NCBI GenBank assembly: GCA_022791455.1
Contig: JAAVZC010000008.1
Location: 62,001 to 126,000 of the forward strand
Length of the DNA: 64,000 nucleotides
Direction of reading: 5' to 3'
Source: Eggerthellaceae bacterium
Lineage (GTDB): Bacteria; Actinomycetota; Coriobacteriia; Coriobacteriales; Eggerthellaceae
Part shown: positions 17,243 to 25,189 of the stretch, piece by piece
Layout of the letters: each line of letters starts with the position of its first letter
Numbering within the stretch: the stretch's first letter is position 1
The notes under the pieces: generated by a model
Seen by the model: the letters and a program-made list of their open reading frames with translations, nothing else
Databases searched by the model: none
Told to the model about the DNA's origin: nothing
Position numbers and translations under genes: made by a program

Positions 17243-18529
17243 ATGGAAAGCCCCTTCTGGGAAGGCGTTATTGTCGTGGAGGGAATTCCGGAATACGACG
17301 CTTTGCGCGCAGCGATTAATTATTTACGAGATTCTGTTCCGATGTGGGTTCAGCCGGTTGGTTATGATGGGAAAGCCGATTTGACGACCTTCTCTCTGTT
17401 GGTGGATCTTGATCGGTTTCGGCCCGAGAGGCTCGGGGGCCCGGTGGGACGGCGTGACGATGAAGCTGGACGAGCAAATTGCCTTAAAGCTGCCCTGGAA
17501 GATATCCTCGATGCCGTAGTAGAGCTTGAGAAGACCGATTTTAAGATGGGTTCGCCCTGGCTTCTGCACGCGTTCGGTGCAAATGGACGCAAGTATTTGA
17601 TAAATATGGAATCGCGTGAAGAATTCGAAATGGCACTGGGAACTAAGGCAGCCGAGGTGGAACCATCGCTGGAATCCGCATTGCGCGAGTTGGATACCCT
17701 TGTAGGCCTGGACGAAGTCAAGCGCCGTATAAAGGAGATTGTGTCGCTGGTTCAGAGAAGGGGCAAGGATGCGGTGCCTTGCCTGCATATGGCGTTTGTC
17801 GGTAATCCCGGGACAGGAAAGACGGAAGTTGCTCGAATTTGCGGGAAGATCTTCCGTGCTTTGGGCGTGCTAAGATCCGGTCAATTCATCGAGACCGACC
17901 GCAGCGGTTTGGTTGGTCAGTATATTGGTGAGACCGCCCAAAAGACGATGGCAGTGTTGGGCAAGGCGGATGGAGGGGTTCTTTTTATTGACGAAGCGTA
18001 CTCGTTGGGCCTCTACCACGATGATTTGGGCTTGGGGCCTGATGGAGAGGGCGGAAGAAGGGACTTCGGACCGGAGGCTATAGATGTTTTGGTGAAGCAA
18101 ATGGAGGATCATCGTAACGACTTCTCCTGCATTATGGCTGGCTATCCTCGCGAGATGGAAAGGATGATCGGGGTTAACCCTGGACTGCGCGATAGGATTT
18201 CGATGACGATCGAGTTTCCTGATTATTCCAAAGATGAACTTGCGGATATCTTTGAACTTATGGTTCGAGAAAGAGGGTACGACTTGACTCCAGAGGTGCG
18301 CGAAACCTTCTTCCGAGCTGTGTCGGAGATCGCGGGAGCTGAGTCCCGAACGTTCGGAAATGCGCGTTTCGTGAGGAAGATCTTGGAGCGAGTGATCATG
18401 AAGCAGAATCTTCGTGCAACTGATTACGCAATAGAAGAGTGCGATGTGTTGGCCGCTTTCGGCGACCAGGATATCAGGGGAAGGGTTGAAGAGCCGGCCG
18501 GACGCCCAATCGGCTTTGCTGCTGCGTGA
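17243..18529 (+). CDS. CbbX/SpoVK-type AAA+ ATPase
   Basis: 428 residues. The C-terminal two thirds are an AAA+ domain of the CbbX/SpoVK/EccA class: LVGLDEVKRRIKEIV before the ATPase core, Walker A GNPGTGKT at 187-194, Walker B GGVLFIDEAYSL at 245-256, a KQMEDHRNDFSCIMAGY sensor region and the RFVRKILE lid. These act as rings that remodel protein partners by threading. The N-terminal 140 residues match no family I recognise and probably confer specificity. Of two in-frame ATGs (17237, 17243) the second has the better distance to AAGGAG. Codon use is less GC-rich than in the flanking core genes. Partner unknown. Confidence 0.75.
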   Translation: MESPFWEGVIVVEGIPEYDALRAAINYLRDSVPMWVQPVGYDGKADLTTFSLLVDLDRFRPERLGGPVGRRDDEAGRANCLKAALEDILDAVVELEKTDFKMGSPWLLHAFGANGRKYLINMESREEFEMALGTKAAEVEPSLESALRELDTLVGLDEVKRRIKEIVSLVQRRGKDAVPCLHMAFVGNPGTGKTEVARICGKIFRALGVLRSGQFIETDRSGLVGQYIGETAQKTMAVLGKADGGVLFIDEAYSLGLYHDDLGLGPDGEGGRRDFGPEAIDVLVKQMEDHRNDFSCIMAGYPREMERMIGVNPGLRDRISMTIEFPDYSKDELADIFELMVRERGYDLTPEVRETFFRAVSEIAGAESRTFGNARFVRKILERVIMKQNLRATDYAIEECDVLAAFGDQDIRGRVEEPAGRPIGFAAA

Positions 18530-18832
18530 TTGGGCGCATAGCATCATGCTAACTAATGCAGATGGGCTCTGGAGTCTTTGAGTCTTTGGGTTTCCGACAC
18601 CGAAGACTGGAAGTCTGGGTTTAGGGGCCTAGACGACATGGTGGAGGATCTGGCATCGTTCCGCCAGTTTCTGCAGATTCAAACTCTCAAGTCATGGGAG
18701 ATCCCTGGCGAACTGAGTTTTTCGCGCGATGCGCCATGGGCATCCGGTTTGTTGCCAGATGGTGGATGGCGGCGATGGCCTGGCTTCAGCCGAAGACAGC
18801 GGAGGTCCGATAATGGCCCACTTTACAAGTTA

Positions 18833-18887
18833 GCGCCCCTTATCATTTTCGATGTCGACCGAGTGGTGAGGAGGCATCAAAGATGCA
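18833..18887 (+). promoter_or_regulatory. Structured leader sequestering the start of the DnaB/DnaA-like gene
   Basis: CCTTATCA (18838-18845) pairs with TGGTGAGG (18864-18871), which contains part of the GAGGAGG ribosome binding site; GCATC-AAA-GATGC immediately after it covers the start codon at 18883. The same 57 bases recur at 22355-22410 with about five changes, two of which keep base pairing. The remaining part of the gap (18530-18832) shows only a weak open frame and no other feature I can support. Confidence 0.65.
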
Positions 18888-20082
18888 TGCAGGAGAGAGC
18901 TATTCTGATATTGGCGCCGGCCACGGCGGGGAGAGCCCGGTGGTGCGAACTGGATTCGCCGAGCTTGATAACCTGATTGGTGGGCTCTATGCGGGTGACT
19001 TAGTTCTCGTCGAGAGTCGTCCTGGCGTTGGAAAGACAAGATTTGCCGCAGAGGTTGCCCTGTCGGCGATACGTTCGGACGTCTCGGTATGCTTTTTTAG
19101 TCTAGACCGGCAGAAAGACCAGATTGAGGAGCTCCTTTGCTCCGCGGTTACGGGCATTCCGATGGCCCAGGTGCGCTGGGAGCGACAAAACGACACACGC
19201 AGCATGGCCCTAGATTATGCCGAGGCATATCTCGGGAATGCGAATTTACGCATATTTGACGAAACGGGTTTGGGTGTTCCTGAAATTCGATCTATGGCGC
19301 TTCAGGATTTGCTCTCTGAACCCAGGCTGATAAAGAATAGAATTGTGATCGTGGACCACCTCCAACTGGTCTCTGGTCACTTTTGGGATCGCGGGCGCAC
19401 CCGTGACCAATATGCAACCATAATGTGTAATCTCAAAGCTCTTGCGCTGGAGCTTGGTGCCTCGCTTTTAGTCACGTCGCAACTAGATCGTCGATCGATG
19501 CGTCATTGGCTCGATCGCCGATATCCGCAATCGGAGTTTCCTTGGACTGTAGTATGTCGACAGCTTGCAGACACCAGTTTGATTCTGGATCGCTCCCTGG
19601 ATGCCGATGAGGCGAAGGTTGAGGGCCGACCCGACGTTGGTTTGGCCAAAATCATTGTGACCAAGAAGAGGTGCGGGTCGACAGACGAGGTGCCACTGGC
19701 GTTTCGCGCGGACCCCCCGGAATTCACGAGCATCTGCACCCAAGGGTCCGATAAGCCCTTCACGGGGGATTCGGGTCTTGCTCGGGTGGTGCTGCAGGTG
19801 GTCGCAAGCCATTACGGCGTAAGTGCTGATGACCTTCTTAGCCACAATGAATCATGGAGGATTAGCGAGCCACAAGGCGTCGCAATGTATCTGTGTCGAA
19901 CATGTGGGGATGTTCCGTTTGCGTCCGTGGGCAGGATTTTCGATCGCGATCACTCCTTTGCGATGCACAAATACTCCGTTGTTGAGAAGAGGATGCTGAA
20001 GGATGCCCTGTTCCGAACCAAGGTTATGGAATTGAAGGTAGAGATTAATGCTCTCCTTAAATTTGCTGATAGCGCACGATGA
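18883..20082 (+). CDS. DnaB helicase C-domain ATPase fused to a DnaA domain IV-like region
   Basis: 399 residues. Residues 20-285 follow the DnaB C-terminal RecA fold: TGFAELDNLIGGL, Walker A RPGVGKT (46-52), FFSLD (71-75), Walker B IVIVDHLQL (154-162), LKALALELG, VTSQLDRR, and the closing VTKKRCGSTDEVPLAF. There is no DnaB N-terminal domain. Residues 299-375 resemble DnaA domain IV: VVASHYGVSADDLL, VAMYLCRTCGDVPFASVGRIF and DRDHSFAMH, matching the GRDHTTVLH signature. RDH is kept, while the two Thr become Ser-Phe and the RPRQ element reads EPQG. Likely an ATPase recruited to DnaA-box-like DNA; function unknown. A structured leader covers its start. Confidence 0.75.
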   Translation: MHAGESYSDIGAGHGGESPVVRTGFAELDNLIGGLYAGDLVLVESRPGVGKTRFAAEVALSAIRSDVSVCFFSLDRQKDQIEELLCSAVTGIPMAQVRWERQNDTRSMALDYAEAYLGNANLRIFDETGLGVPEIRSMALQDLLSEPRLIKNRIVIVDHLQLVSGHFWDRGRTRDQYATIMCNLKALALELGASLLVTSQLDRRSMRHWLDRRYPQSEFPWTVVCRQLADTSLILDRSLDADEAKVEGRPDVGLAKIIVTKKRCGSTDEVPLAFRADPPEFTSICTQGSDKPFTGDSGLARVVLQVVASHYGVSADDLLSHNESWRISEPQGVAMYLCRTCGDVPFASVGRIFDRDHSFAMHKYSVVEKRMLKDALFRTKVMELKVEINALLKFADSAR

Positions 20083-20187
20083 GGCGACGCTCGTGTTCCG
20101 CATCTTTGGGAGTATGGAGCCAACGCCATGATTCAGCGCTTGTTTTGTGGATCGAAAGACCGTTGGGACGGGGCTTCCGTATGGTGA

Positions 20188-20520
20188 TTAAGCCGGCGCC
20201 CAACAGATCGCGCCTACGTCGCTTACGCCGTTTGTTTCGAGTGGGTCGGAGACGCGCGGGGCGGCGTAGACCGTGCACGGATCTATGTCGATGCAGGTAG
20301 TCGGGTCGTACGTGCCGCTTACATCCCATGCGACGGTGTCATTTAGCACGGTGAGGGCGCTTGTGAAGAAATCCTCGTCGGCCAGTTTGGAGAAAACGCC
20401 CCCTGCGGCGATGATACCCTTCATGTCGAACTGAGTGATGGCCCCGTCAGAGAAATAGACGAATACCGTTTTATCGCGACCAGCGACGGCTTGAGTGACC
20501 GAAGGTAGATAATCGTTCAC
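20188..20520 (-). CDS. DUF2442 domain-containing protein
   Basis: 110 residues from a GTG at 20520 with GAGAGAGG upstream. The pattern FVYFSDGAITQFDMKGII, GGVFSKLADEDFF and DTVAWDVSGTYDPTTCIDID matches DUF2442, a small family often encoded next to DUF4160 in toxin-antitoxin-like pairs; no DUF4160 partner is visible here. It is the only minus-strand gene between 17243 and 39838. The gap 20083-20187 behind its stop shows nothing. Confidence 0.7.
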   Translation of the reverse strand: MNDYLPSVTQAVAGRDKTVFVYFSDGAITQFDMKGIIAAGGVFSKLADEDFFTSALTVLNDTVAWDVSGTYDPTTCIDIDPCTVYAAPRVSDPLETNGVSDVGAICWAPA

Positions 20521-20633
20521 GAGTTGCCTCTCTCTAAAGAGGGTTGATTTGGCTGAGGACGCGGTTCTCTTTCAGCTTAATCCAATCAACCTGCTAGCAT
20601 CTAGTCTGGTTTACGCCATCCCCTTGCTAAAAT

Positions 20634-20678
20634 CTGTACTAATCAAAGAAATATGATTAAAATAGCTGTACTAATCAA
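20634..20678 (+). promoter_or_regulatory. Direct repeat upstream of the AAA_14 gene
   Basis: CTGTACTAATCAA occurs at 20634-20646 and again at 20666-20678, 32 bases apart, about three helical turns, in an AT-rich stretch ending 21 bases before the start codon. This suits a repressor site, but no regulator can be assigned. Confidence 0.45.
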
Positions 20679-20699
20679 CCTTTCAATGAAAGGACAGAT

Positions 20700-22079
20700 A
20701 TGCTGCGCCGTAAGATGATGGGCCACCTCCTTGATTGGAGAAATGACGAGAGGCGCAAGGTGTTCATTTTGTTGGGTGCGCGCCAAACGGGAAAAACGTT
20801 TATTGTGCGCGAATTCGCTCAGACCCACTATGAATCGTTCGTTGAGGTGAATTTTCTCGAGGATGCCGAGAACGGAGCTTTTCTTGCAGGCGCCATAAGC
20901 GCGGATGCCCTTATCAGTCGTCTTTCTCTCATATTGGGCCATGCCATAGAGCCAGGTACGCTCATCTTTTTCGATGAGGTCCAGCAGCTTGGTCACGACA
21001 TTGTTGCTCTCTCGAAGTTCCTTCTCGACGACGGTCGCTTCGACGTAATCCTTTCTGGTTCCCTTTTGGGAACGATGCTCGAGGGCGTTACTTCGTTTCC
21101 CGTCGGCTACGCCCGCATCGAGCGCATGTTCCCACTTGATTTCGAAGAGTATTGCTGGGCAATGGGGGTCCCTGAGACGATATTGGATGAAATCAGGAGA
21201 GGTTATCGATTGAAGGAGCCTCTTGATCAGGGATTGCATGAGCGACTGATTGCGCTGTATCGCCAGTACATTGTCGTTGGCGGCATGCCAGAGGCGGTTC
21301 AAAAGTTTCTTGATCACAAGCGGGATCTGGGCGAGGCAAGAAGCGTGGGCACGACCATCGTCGAGCAGTATCGCTACGACATTATCAAATACGCACAAAA
21401 GAGGAAGATGCAGATTGTCGCCATATTTGACAACCTCGCAAAACAGCTGGCGAAACCCAATAAGCGCTTCGTGCTGAAGGAGATTCAGAAAGGAGCAACC
21501 TTCTCTGGCTACGAGAACGATTTTCTCTGGCTTGCTAACGCCGGGGTTGTTCTGCCGGCCTACCTTGTCTCTGACCCCAAATCACCTCTTGTCCGAACGG
21601 AGAGCGGGTCGAGGTTCAAGCTGTACGATTCCGATTGCGGCGTCCTTCTCTCCCAGTATCCTATTTCTAGCTCCCGCGGAATTGTGTCCGGGTCGGGAGA
21701 CGGGAATTATGGTGCCGTGTACGAAAACGTTGTTGCCCAAGAGCTGGCTTGTGCGGGTTTTCCTCTTCTTTATTACAACAATAACCGAAAAGGGGAGGTG
21801 GACTTTCTGATAGAGAACGACGCCGGAGCGGTGATTCCCTTAGAAGTGAAGTCTGGGAAGGACTACAAGATCCATAGCGCGCTGAACAACTTGCTGTCGT
21901 CGGGAGAGTACTCCATCCCTTGCGCCTATGTGCTTTCGGAAGCAAACGTGAGCCGGGGAACAAAGTCGGGAAAACCCGTGTTCTACCTCCCCCTTTACAT
22001 GACCCTGTGCCTTGGTGAAGAGCGGGGCGATGCATCGGGGATAGTGCTTGGAGAAGTGTCTTTTGCCGATTGGGGATAA
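20700..22079 (+). CDS. AAA_14/DUF4143 ATP-binding protein
   Basis: 459 residues. N-terminal AAA_14 domain with Walker A LLGARQTGKT (residues 24-33) and Walker B TLIFFDEVQQL, followed by LSGSLLG as sensor. The C-terminal DUF4143 part ends in a restriction-endonuclease-like strand pattern, KGEVDFLIEND then VIPLEVKSG, i.e. the D-x(n)-E-x-K of PD-(D/E)xK folds. Such proteins are common accessory genes in anaerobes and gut bacteria; a role in mobile-element or defence biology is suspected but unproven. Start ATG 20700 follows GAAAGGACAG. Monocistronic: the next gene starts over 300 bases later behind its own leader. Confidence 0.8.
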   Translation: MLRRKMMGHLLDWRNDERRKVFILLGARQTGKTFIVREFAQTHYESFVEVNFLEDAENGAFLAGAISADALISRLSLILGHAIEPGTLIFFDEVQQLGHDIVALSKFLLDDGRFDVILSGSLLGTMLEGVTSFPVGYARIERMFPLDFEEYCWAMGVPETILDEIRRGYRLKEPLDQGLHERLIALYRQYIVVGGMPEAVQKFLDHKRDLGEARSVGTTIVEQYRYDIIKYAQKRKMQIVAIFDNLAKQLAKPNKRFVLKEIQKGATFSGYENDFLWLANAGVVLPAYLVSDPKSPLVRTESGSRFKLYDSDCGVLLSQYPISSSRGIVSGSGDGNYGAVYENVVAQELACAGFPLLYYNNNRKGEVDFLIENDAGAVIPLEVKSGKDYKIHSALNNLLSSGEYSIPCAYVLSEANVSRGTKSGKPVFYLPLYMTLCLGEERGDASGIVLGEVSFADWG

Positions 22080-22354
22080 GCTCGCAGGGCCGTGGGCTAT
22101 AACTCAATTGTCGATCGGCCCCGCAACGCATCGACGGGCGTGACTCCGCGCCGCTTTTGAAGCTAATGATCGAGTTAAAGACATAGAACTAGGAAAGTGA
22201 TTGCTGTAGGTTTCTGTGTCCCCAGATGCTTTCCGGCGGTTCGGAGGGCGCGGAGATCGATAACCGTCTGTCTGAGTTAAAGGCCTTTTGTACGGCAGTA
22301 GTCTAGTTTTAGCTGAAGGCAGTATGGGGACAATAATAGCCCTCAGTATAAGTC

Positions 22355-22410
22355 GGTGCCCCTTACCATTTTCGACGTCGACCGAGTGGTAAGGAGGCAT
22401 CAAAGATGCA
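22355..22410 (+). promoter_or_regulatory. Structured leader of the second DnaB-like gene
   Basis: CCTTACCA (22361-22368) and TGGTAAGG (22387-22394) form a perfect 8-base stem whose 3' arm overlaps the AAGGAGG ribosome binding site (22391-22397). A second stem GCATC/GATGC (22397-22409) includes the ATG at 22406. It is the counterpart of 18833-18887. The upstream part of the gap (22080-22354) holds a further stretch weakly similar to 18789-18832 and nothing else that I can name. Confidence 0.65.
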
Positions 22411-23269
22411 TGTAGAAGAAAACTATTCTGGCTCAGCTGGCGGCTGTGGCGGAGAGATCCCGATGGTCCGAACCGGATTCGCTGAGCTAGATAACCTGAT
22501 CGGCGGATTATGCGGTGGGGATCTTGTTCTTGTAGCCGCACGGCCGGGTGTAGGAAAGACTACCTTCGCCTTGAATGTCGCCCGAAATGCGGCGCTAGCT
22601 GGCTCCTCCGTCCTGTTCTTTTCTCTAGAGGCTCCTGCCTGGCAGGTATGGCAAAAGCTGGTTTGTTCGGAGGCGCACTTAGAACAACGTCAGGTGATCA
22701 TAGGCGATTTGTCTGATATCGAGGTTGAGGCTCTGGCTGCAGCAAGGGCTTATCTTTCGGACGGCAATTTGCATATTGAAAACGTGCCAACCTCTTCTGT
22801 TTCTGAGATTTGCTCGTGCTCCCGCAGGCAAATGGGGAGCGGGAAGCCGGGTCTGGACTTGATTGTTATCGATTCCCTGAATCTTCTGGACGATTCGCCG
22901 TCGCAAGTGGCGGAAAAGCGCTGGTGGGGGGTTGGCGGCACGGTTCGAGCATTGAAAGACTTGGCGATGGAGCTCAATGTTCCCGTGATTGCTATTGAGC
23001 CGTTGTCCCGTGCTATTGAGATGCGCGGTGGTCGCAACAAGCGTCCTCGTCTGGCAGATTTGCGGCGATCTTCCTCCTTAGAGCAAGTTTCCGACATTGT
23101 TCTGCTTCTTGACCGGTCCTTGGATGCCGAAGAAGCGGAAGAGGACGGTCGGCCAGATCTCGGATTGGCTGATGTGTCGGTTGCGAAGAACCGCCATGGA
23201 AAAACGGGCGAGGTGACGCTGGCTTTTTGTGTTGCGCCGCCGAGATTCATGGACTATTACGCTTGCTGA
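22406..23269 (+). CDS. DnaB helicase C-domain-like ATPase, stand-alone
   Basis: 287 residues, a paralogue of the DnaB/DnaA-like protein at 18883: the first 55 residues share VRTGFAELDNLIGGL and a Walker A, here RPGVGKTTFALN (46-57). The rest follows DnaB-C: FFSLEAP, Walker B LIVIDSLNLL, LKDLAMELNVPVIAIEPLSRAIEMR, LADLRRSSSLEQVSDIVLLLDRS and VAKNRHGKTGEVTLAF. It is closer to genuine DnaB than the other two copies, but lacks both the DnaB N-domain and the DnaA-like tail, ending right after the RecA core. Its leader is almost identical to that of the 18883 gene, so the two are probably controlled together. Confidence 0.75.
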   Translation: MHVEENYSGSAGGCGGEIPMVRTGFAELDNLIGGLCGGDLVLVAARPGVGKTTFALNVARNAALAGSSVLFFSLEAPAWQVWQKLVCSEAHLEQRQVIIGDLSDIEVEALAAARAYLSDGNLHIENVPTSSVSEICSCSRRQMGSGKPGLDLIVIDSLNLLDDSPSQVAEKRWWGVGGTVRALKDLAMELNVPVIAIEPLSRAIEMRGGRNKRPRLADLRRSSSLEQVSDIVLLLDRSLDAEEAEEDGRPDLGLADVSVAKNRHGKTGEVTLAFCVAPPRFMDYYAC

Positions 23270-23350
23270 CCCTCGATTGGTTCACGCCGAAGATAAGGGC
23301 TGTCTGCTTTGAGGATGTTTTAGAAAAAAGAATTCGGAGGTTTGCGATCT

Positions 23351-24154
23351 ATGTTTCGAATCGGGAGAGATGGGGTGCCTCTGCCTACGGGTGAGGTGGC
23401 GGCTGAGATTAAGGAGCATGGCGACTTGATGCGGCAGCGGAAGGAGAGTCGGGAGGGGATCGCCCTCGGGCTGAAGAGTGTGGACGATCTGGTGAGCGGC
23501 CTGCAGCCAGGGGAGCTGATGGTGGTGGGAACCAGCCAGTTCACCGCGGAATGTCTGCTGGCCCATGTGACACTCGAGGCCGCAAAATCGGGGAGACTTG
23601 TTTGCTATGGCTTCGCTGGTAATTGGCTAGAGCCTACGGAGGTCATGCTTGCCCAAGTGGCGGGAGTGTCGGTTGGATGCGCGCTTAACCGTAAATACGG
23701 AAACCCCGGTACATCGAACTTCGAGGAAGCACGGGCTCTTCTGCACGAGCTGGACATAAGGGTGACGCAGCTTGGAGGTGATCGGTCGTGGTATGCGCGC
23801 AAACCCATTAGCGTGGACGAAGCGGTAGTCAGGGAATACAGACTCCTTAGGCGTCGCGATTCGTCGGCGAGGCTCCGTGATCGTCTTGAGATTGTTTCTT
23901 GTTTTGAAGACTGGCAAGAGGCGAACGGTGATGAGGGGTTCTACGCGACGACCTCCGCTCTTAAGCGGTATGCAGCGACTGCAGAATGCCCAGTGATTTT
24001 GGGAGCCAATCTTGTGACTGCAACGGGGGAGTGGCCGCTTTGGACGGATGTGCGCGAGAGCGGAATCGCGCCTGAGATGACGGCCGCTGAGACCTTCTGG
24101 GCTTTCGCAGAGCAAAACATCGATGTTCTTATAGCGGGTGAAGCGTCGTGGTAG
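23351..24154 (+). CDS. Degenerate DnaB-like paralogue without a Walker A motif
   Basis: 267 residues from ATG 23351 (GGAGG ten bases upstream; a TTG at 23342 is too close to it). Residues 36-75 keep the DnaB-C frame (IALGLKSVDDLVSGLQPGEL) but the P-loop reads GTSQFTAE, without the GK[T/S]. Later segments, ALKRYAATAECPVILGANLV for LKALARELNVPVIALSQLS, still align, so I read it as an ATPase-dead member of the same fold. It probably acts as a structural or regulatory partner of the active paralogue. It overlaps the next gene by seven bases. Confidence 0.6.
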   Translation: MFRIGRDGVPLPTGEVAAEIKEHGDLMRQRKESREGIALGLKSVDDLVSGLQPGELMVVGTSQFTAECLLAHVTLEAAKSGRLVCYGFAGNWLEPTEVMLAQVAGVSVGCALNRKYGNPGTSNFEEARALLHELDIRVTQLGGDRSWYARKPISVDEAVVREYRLLRRRDSSARLRDRLEIVSCFEDWQEANGDEGFYATTSALKRYAATAECPVILGANLVTATGEWPLWTDVRESGIAPEMTAAETFWAFAEQNIDVLIAGEASW

Positions 24155-25116
24155 CGAAGGGGCGGCCGAGCTTTGGTACAGAGCGGGCCTTCGTAGTATT
24201 CCCTCCATCGCGGTTGGCGGAGGAAGTGGAATTCTGCTTCGACCTTGGAAGCATGAGAATTTGGGATGCTGCGGCTCCGGAGATGCCGCGGGGTGGCCTT
24301 CATATGGATGTCGGTTTCGCCGTCTTTCTTCTGAGCGAGCGACCTGATCCGTTTGACATCACTCCCGAGAGGTTCCCCGACCCGGTCTTCCGGCAATACG
24401 TATCCGAAAACCATTCCCAGGCAATCCGGGCCCTTGGTTGGCGGGCTGTAAAGGAGATCTCCGTATCTCGCAGCTTCGCACGTTGCGAAGGTATCAACAC
24501 AGTGGTGCCGGGAATGGTTGCCGCCATTCATGATCTATCTGGCATCGAATACTTCACTCATCTTCGGCATCTGGACTGCCGGCTCCAGCCTCTGGAGAAG
24601 CCGCTCGATATGGCATTCAACGTAGGCGAGATTTTTGTTGAGTGTCGCGGATGCGACTTGGCCGTGCCGGTGGGAAATTCTCGCACTATGCAACTGCTCA
24701 AGGGCAAGGCCGGGATGGAGGCGGACGAAGTGTGGTTGTCGGGCCGTCGGGATCGTTCCGACTCATTCGGGCCTTCGCTCGACTTGCGGCAAGCGTTCGG
24801 AAAATCGCCTCTTCCCAATGGCGGATGGGAGGCTCTTCTTAAATGGGCTACGGATAACCCGCTCTTCGAGGACCCAAGCTTGCAGGAAGGCGCTCTTGCC
24901 TCGATTGCGGCAGAGCTGGGGTATTCGTCTCAGATGGATGAGCTGCTGGGTAAGGAGGGAAAGACGGACGAATTGCATCGCGCCATGCTGGACGCAGCTG
25001 AGGAGGATCCGGCTATCCAGGACATCGTGTATATGGGGATCGTTCAGGCCCTGGCCTACTTGGGCGAATTCGCGCTCTTCTGGCCATCCGCCGGTTCCGC
25101 TTCTGCATGGGATTAA
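24148..25116 (+). CDS. Hypothetical protein coupled to the degenerate DnaB-like gene
   Basis: 322 residues, no recognised family. The GTG at 24148 overlaps the upstream stop by seven bases; no good ribosome binding site is visible, so translation is probably coupled. The N-terminal half is beta-rich with several aromatic residues, the middle contains a two-Cys stretch (FVECRGCDLAVP), and the C-terminal 90 residues are helical and acidic. No membrane segment or catalytic motif seen. Co-occurrence with the DnaB-like cluster elsewhere would be the best clue to its job. Confidence 0.6.
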   Translation: MVAKGRPSFGTERAFVVFPPSRLAEEVEFCFDLGSMRIWDAAAPEMPRGGLHMDVGFAVFLLSERPDPFDITPERFPDPVFRQYVSENHSQAIRALGWRAVKEISVSRSFARCEGINTVVPGMVAAIHDLSGIEYFTHLRHLDCRLQPLEKPLDMAFNVGEIFVECRGCDLAVPVGNSRTMQLLKGKAGMEADEVWLSGRRDRSDSFGPSLDLRQAFGKSPLPNGGWEALLKWATDNPLFEDPSLQEGALASIAAELGYSSQMDELLGKEGKTDELHRAMLDAAEEDPAIQDIVYMGIVQALAYLGEFALFWPSAGSASAWD

Positions 25117-25189
25117 GCGTATGGGTTTCATAAGCCGATGCTACAATCAGGGCCATAAATGGACCCGGCGAGACGATGCGGGAGGCGTT

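Noticed and set aside
17082..17384. A 100-residue open frame upstream of the CbbX-like gene
   Set aside because: Overlaps the AAA gene in another frame and lacks a ribosome binding site.
18578..18976. A 132-residue open frame before the DnaB/DnaA-like gene
   Set aside because: It runs through the structured leader and overlaps the real start; no ribosome binding site and no family resemblance.
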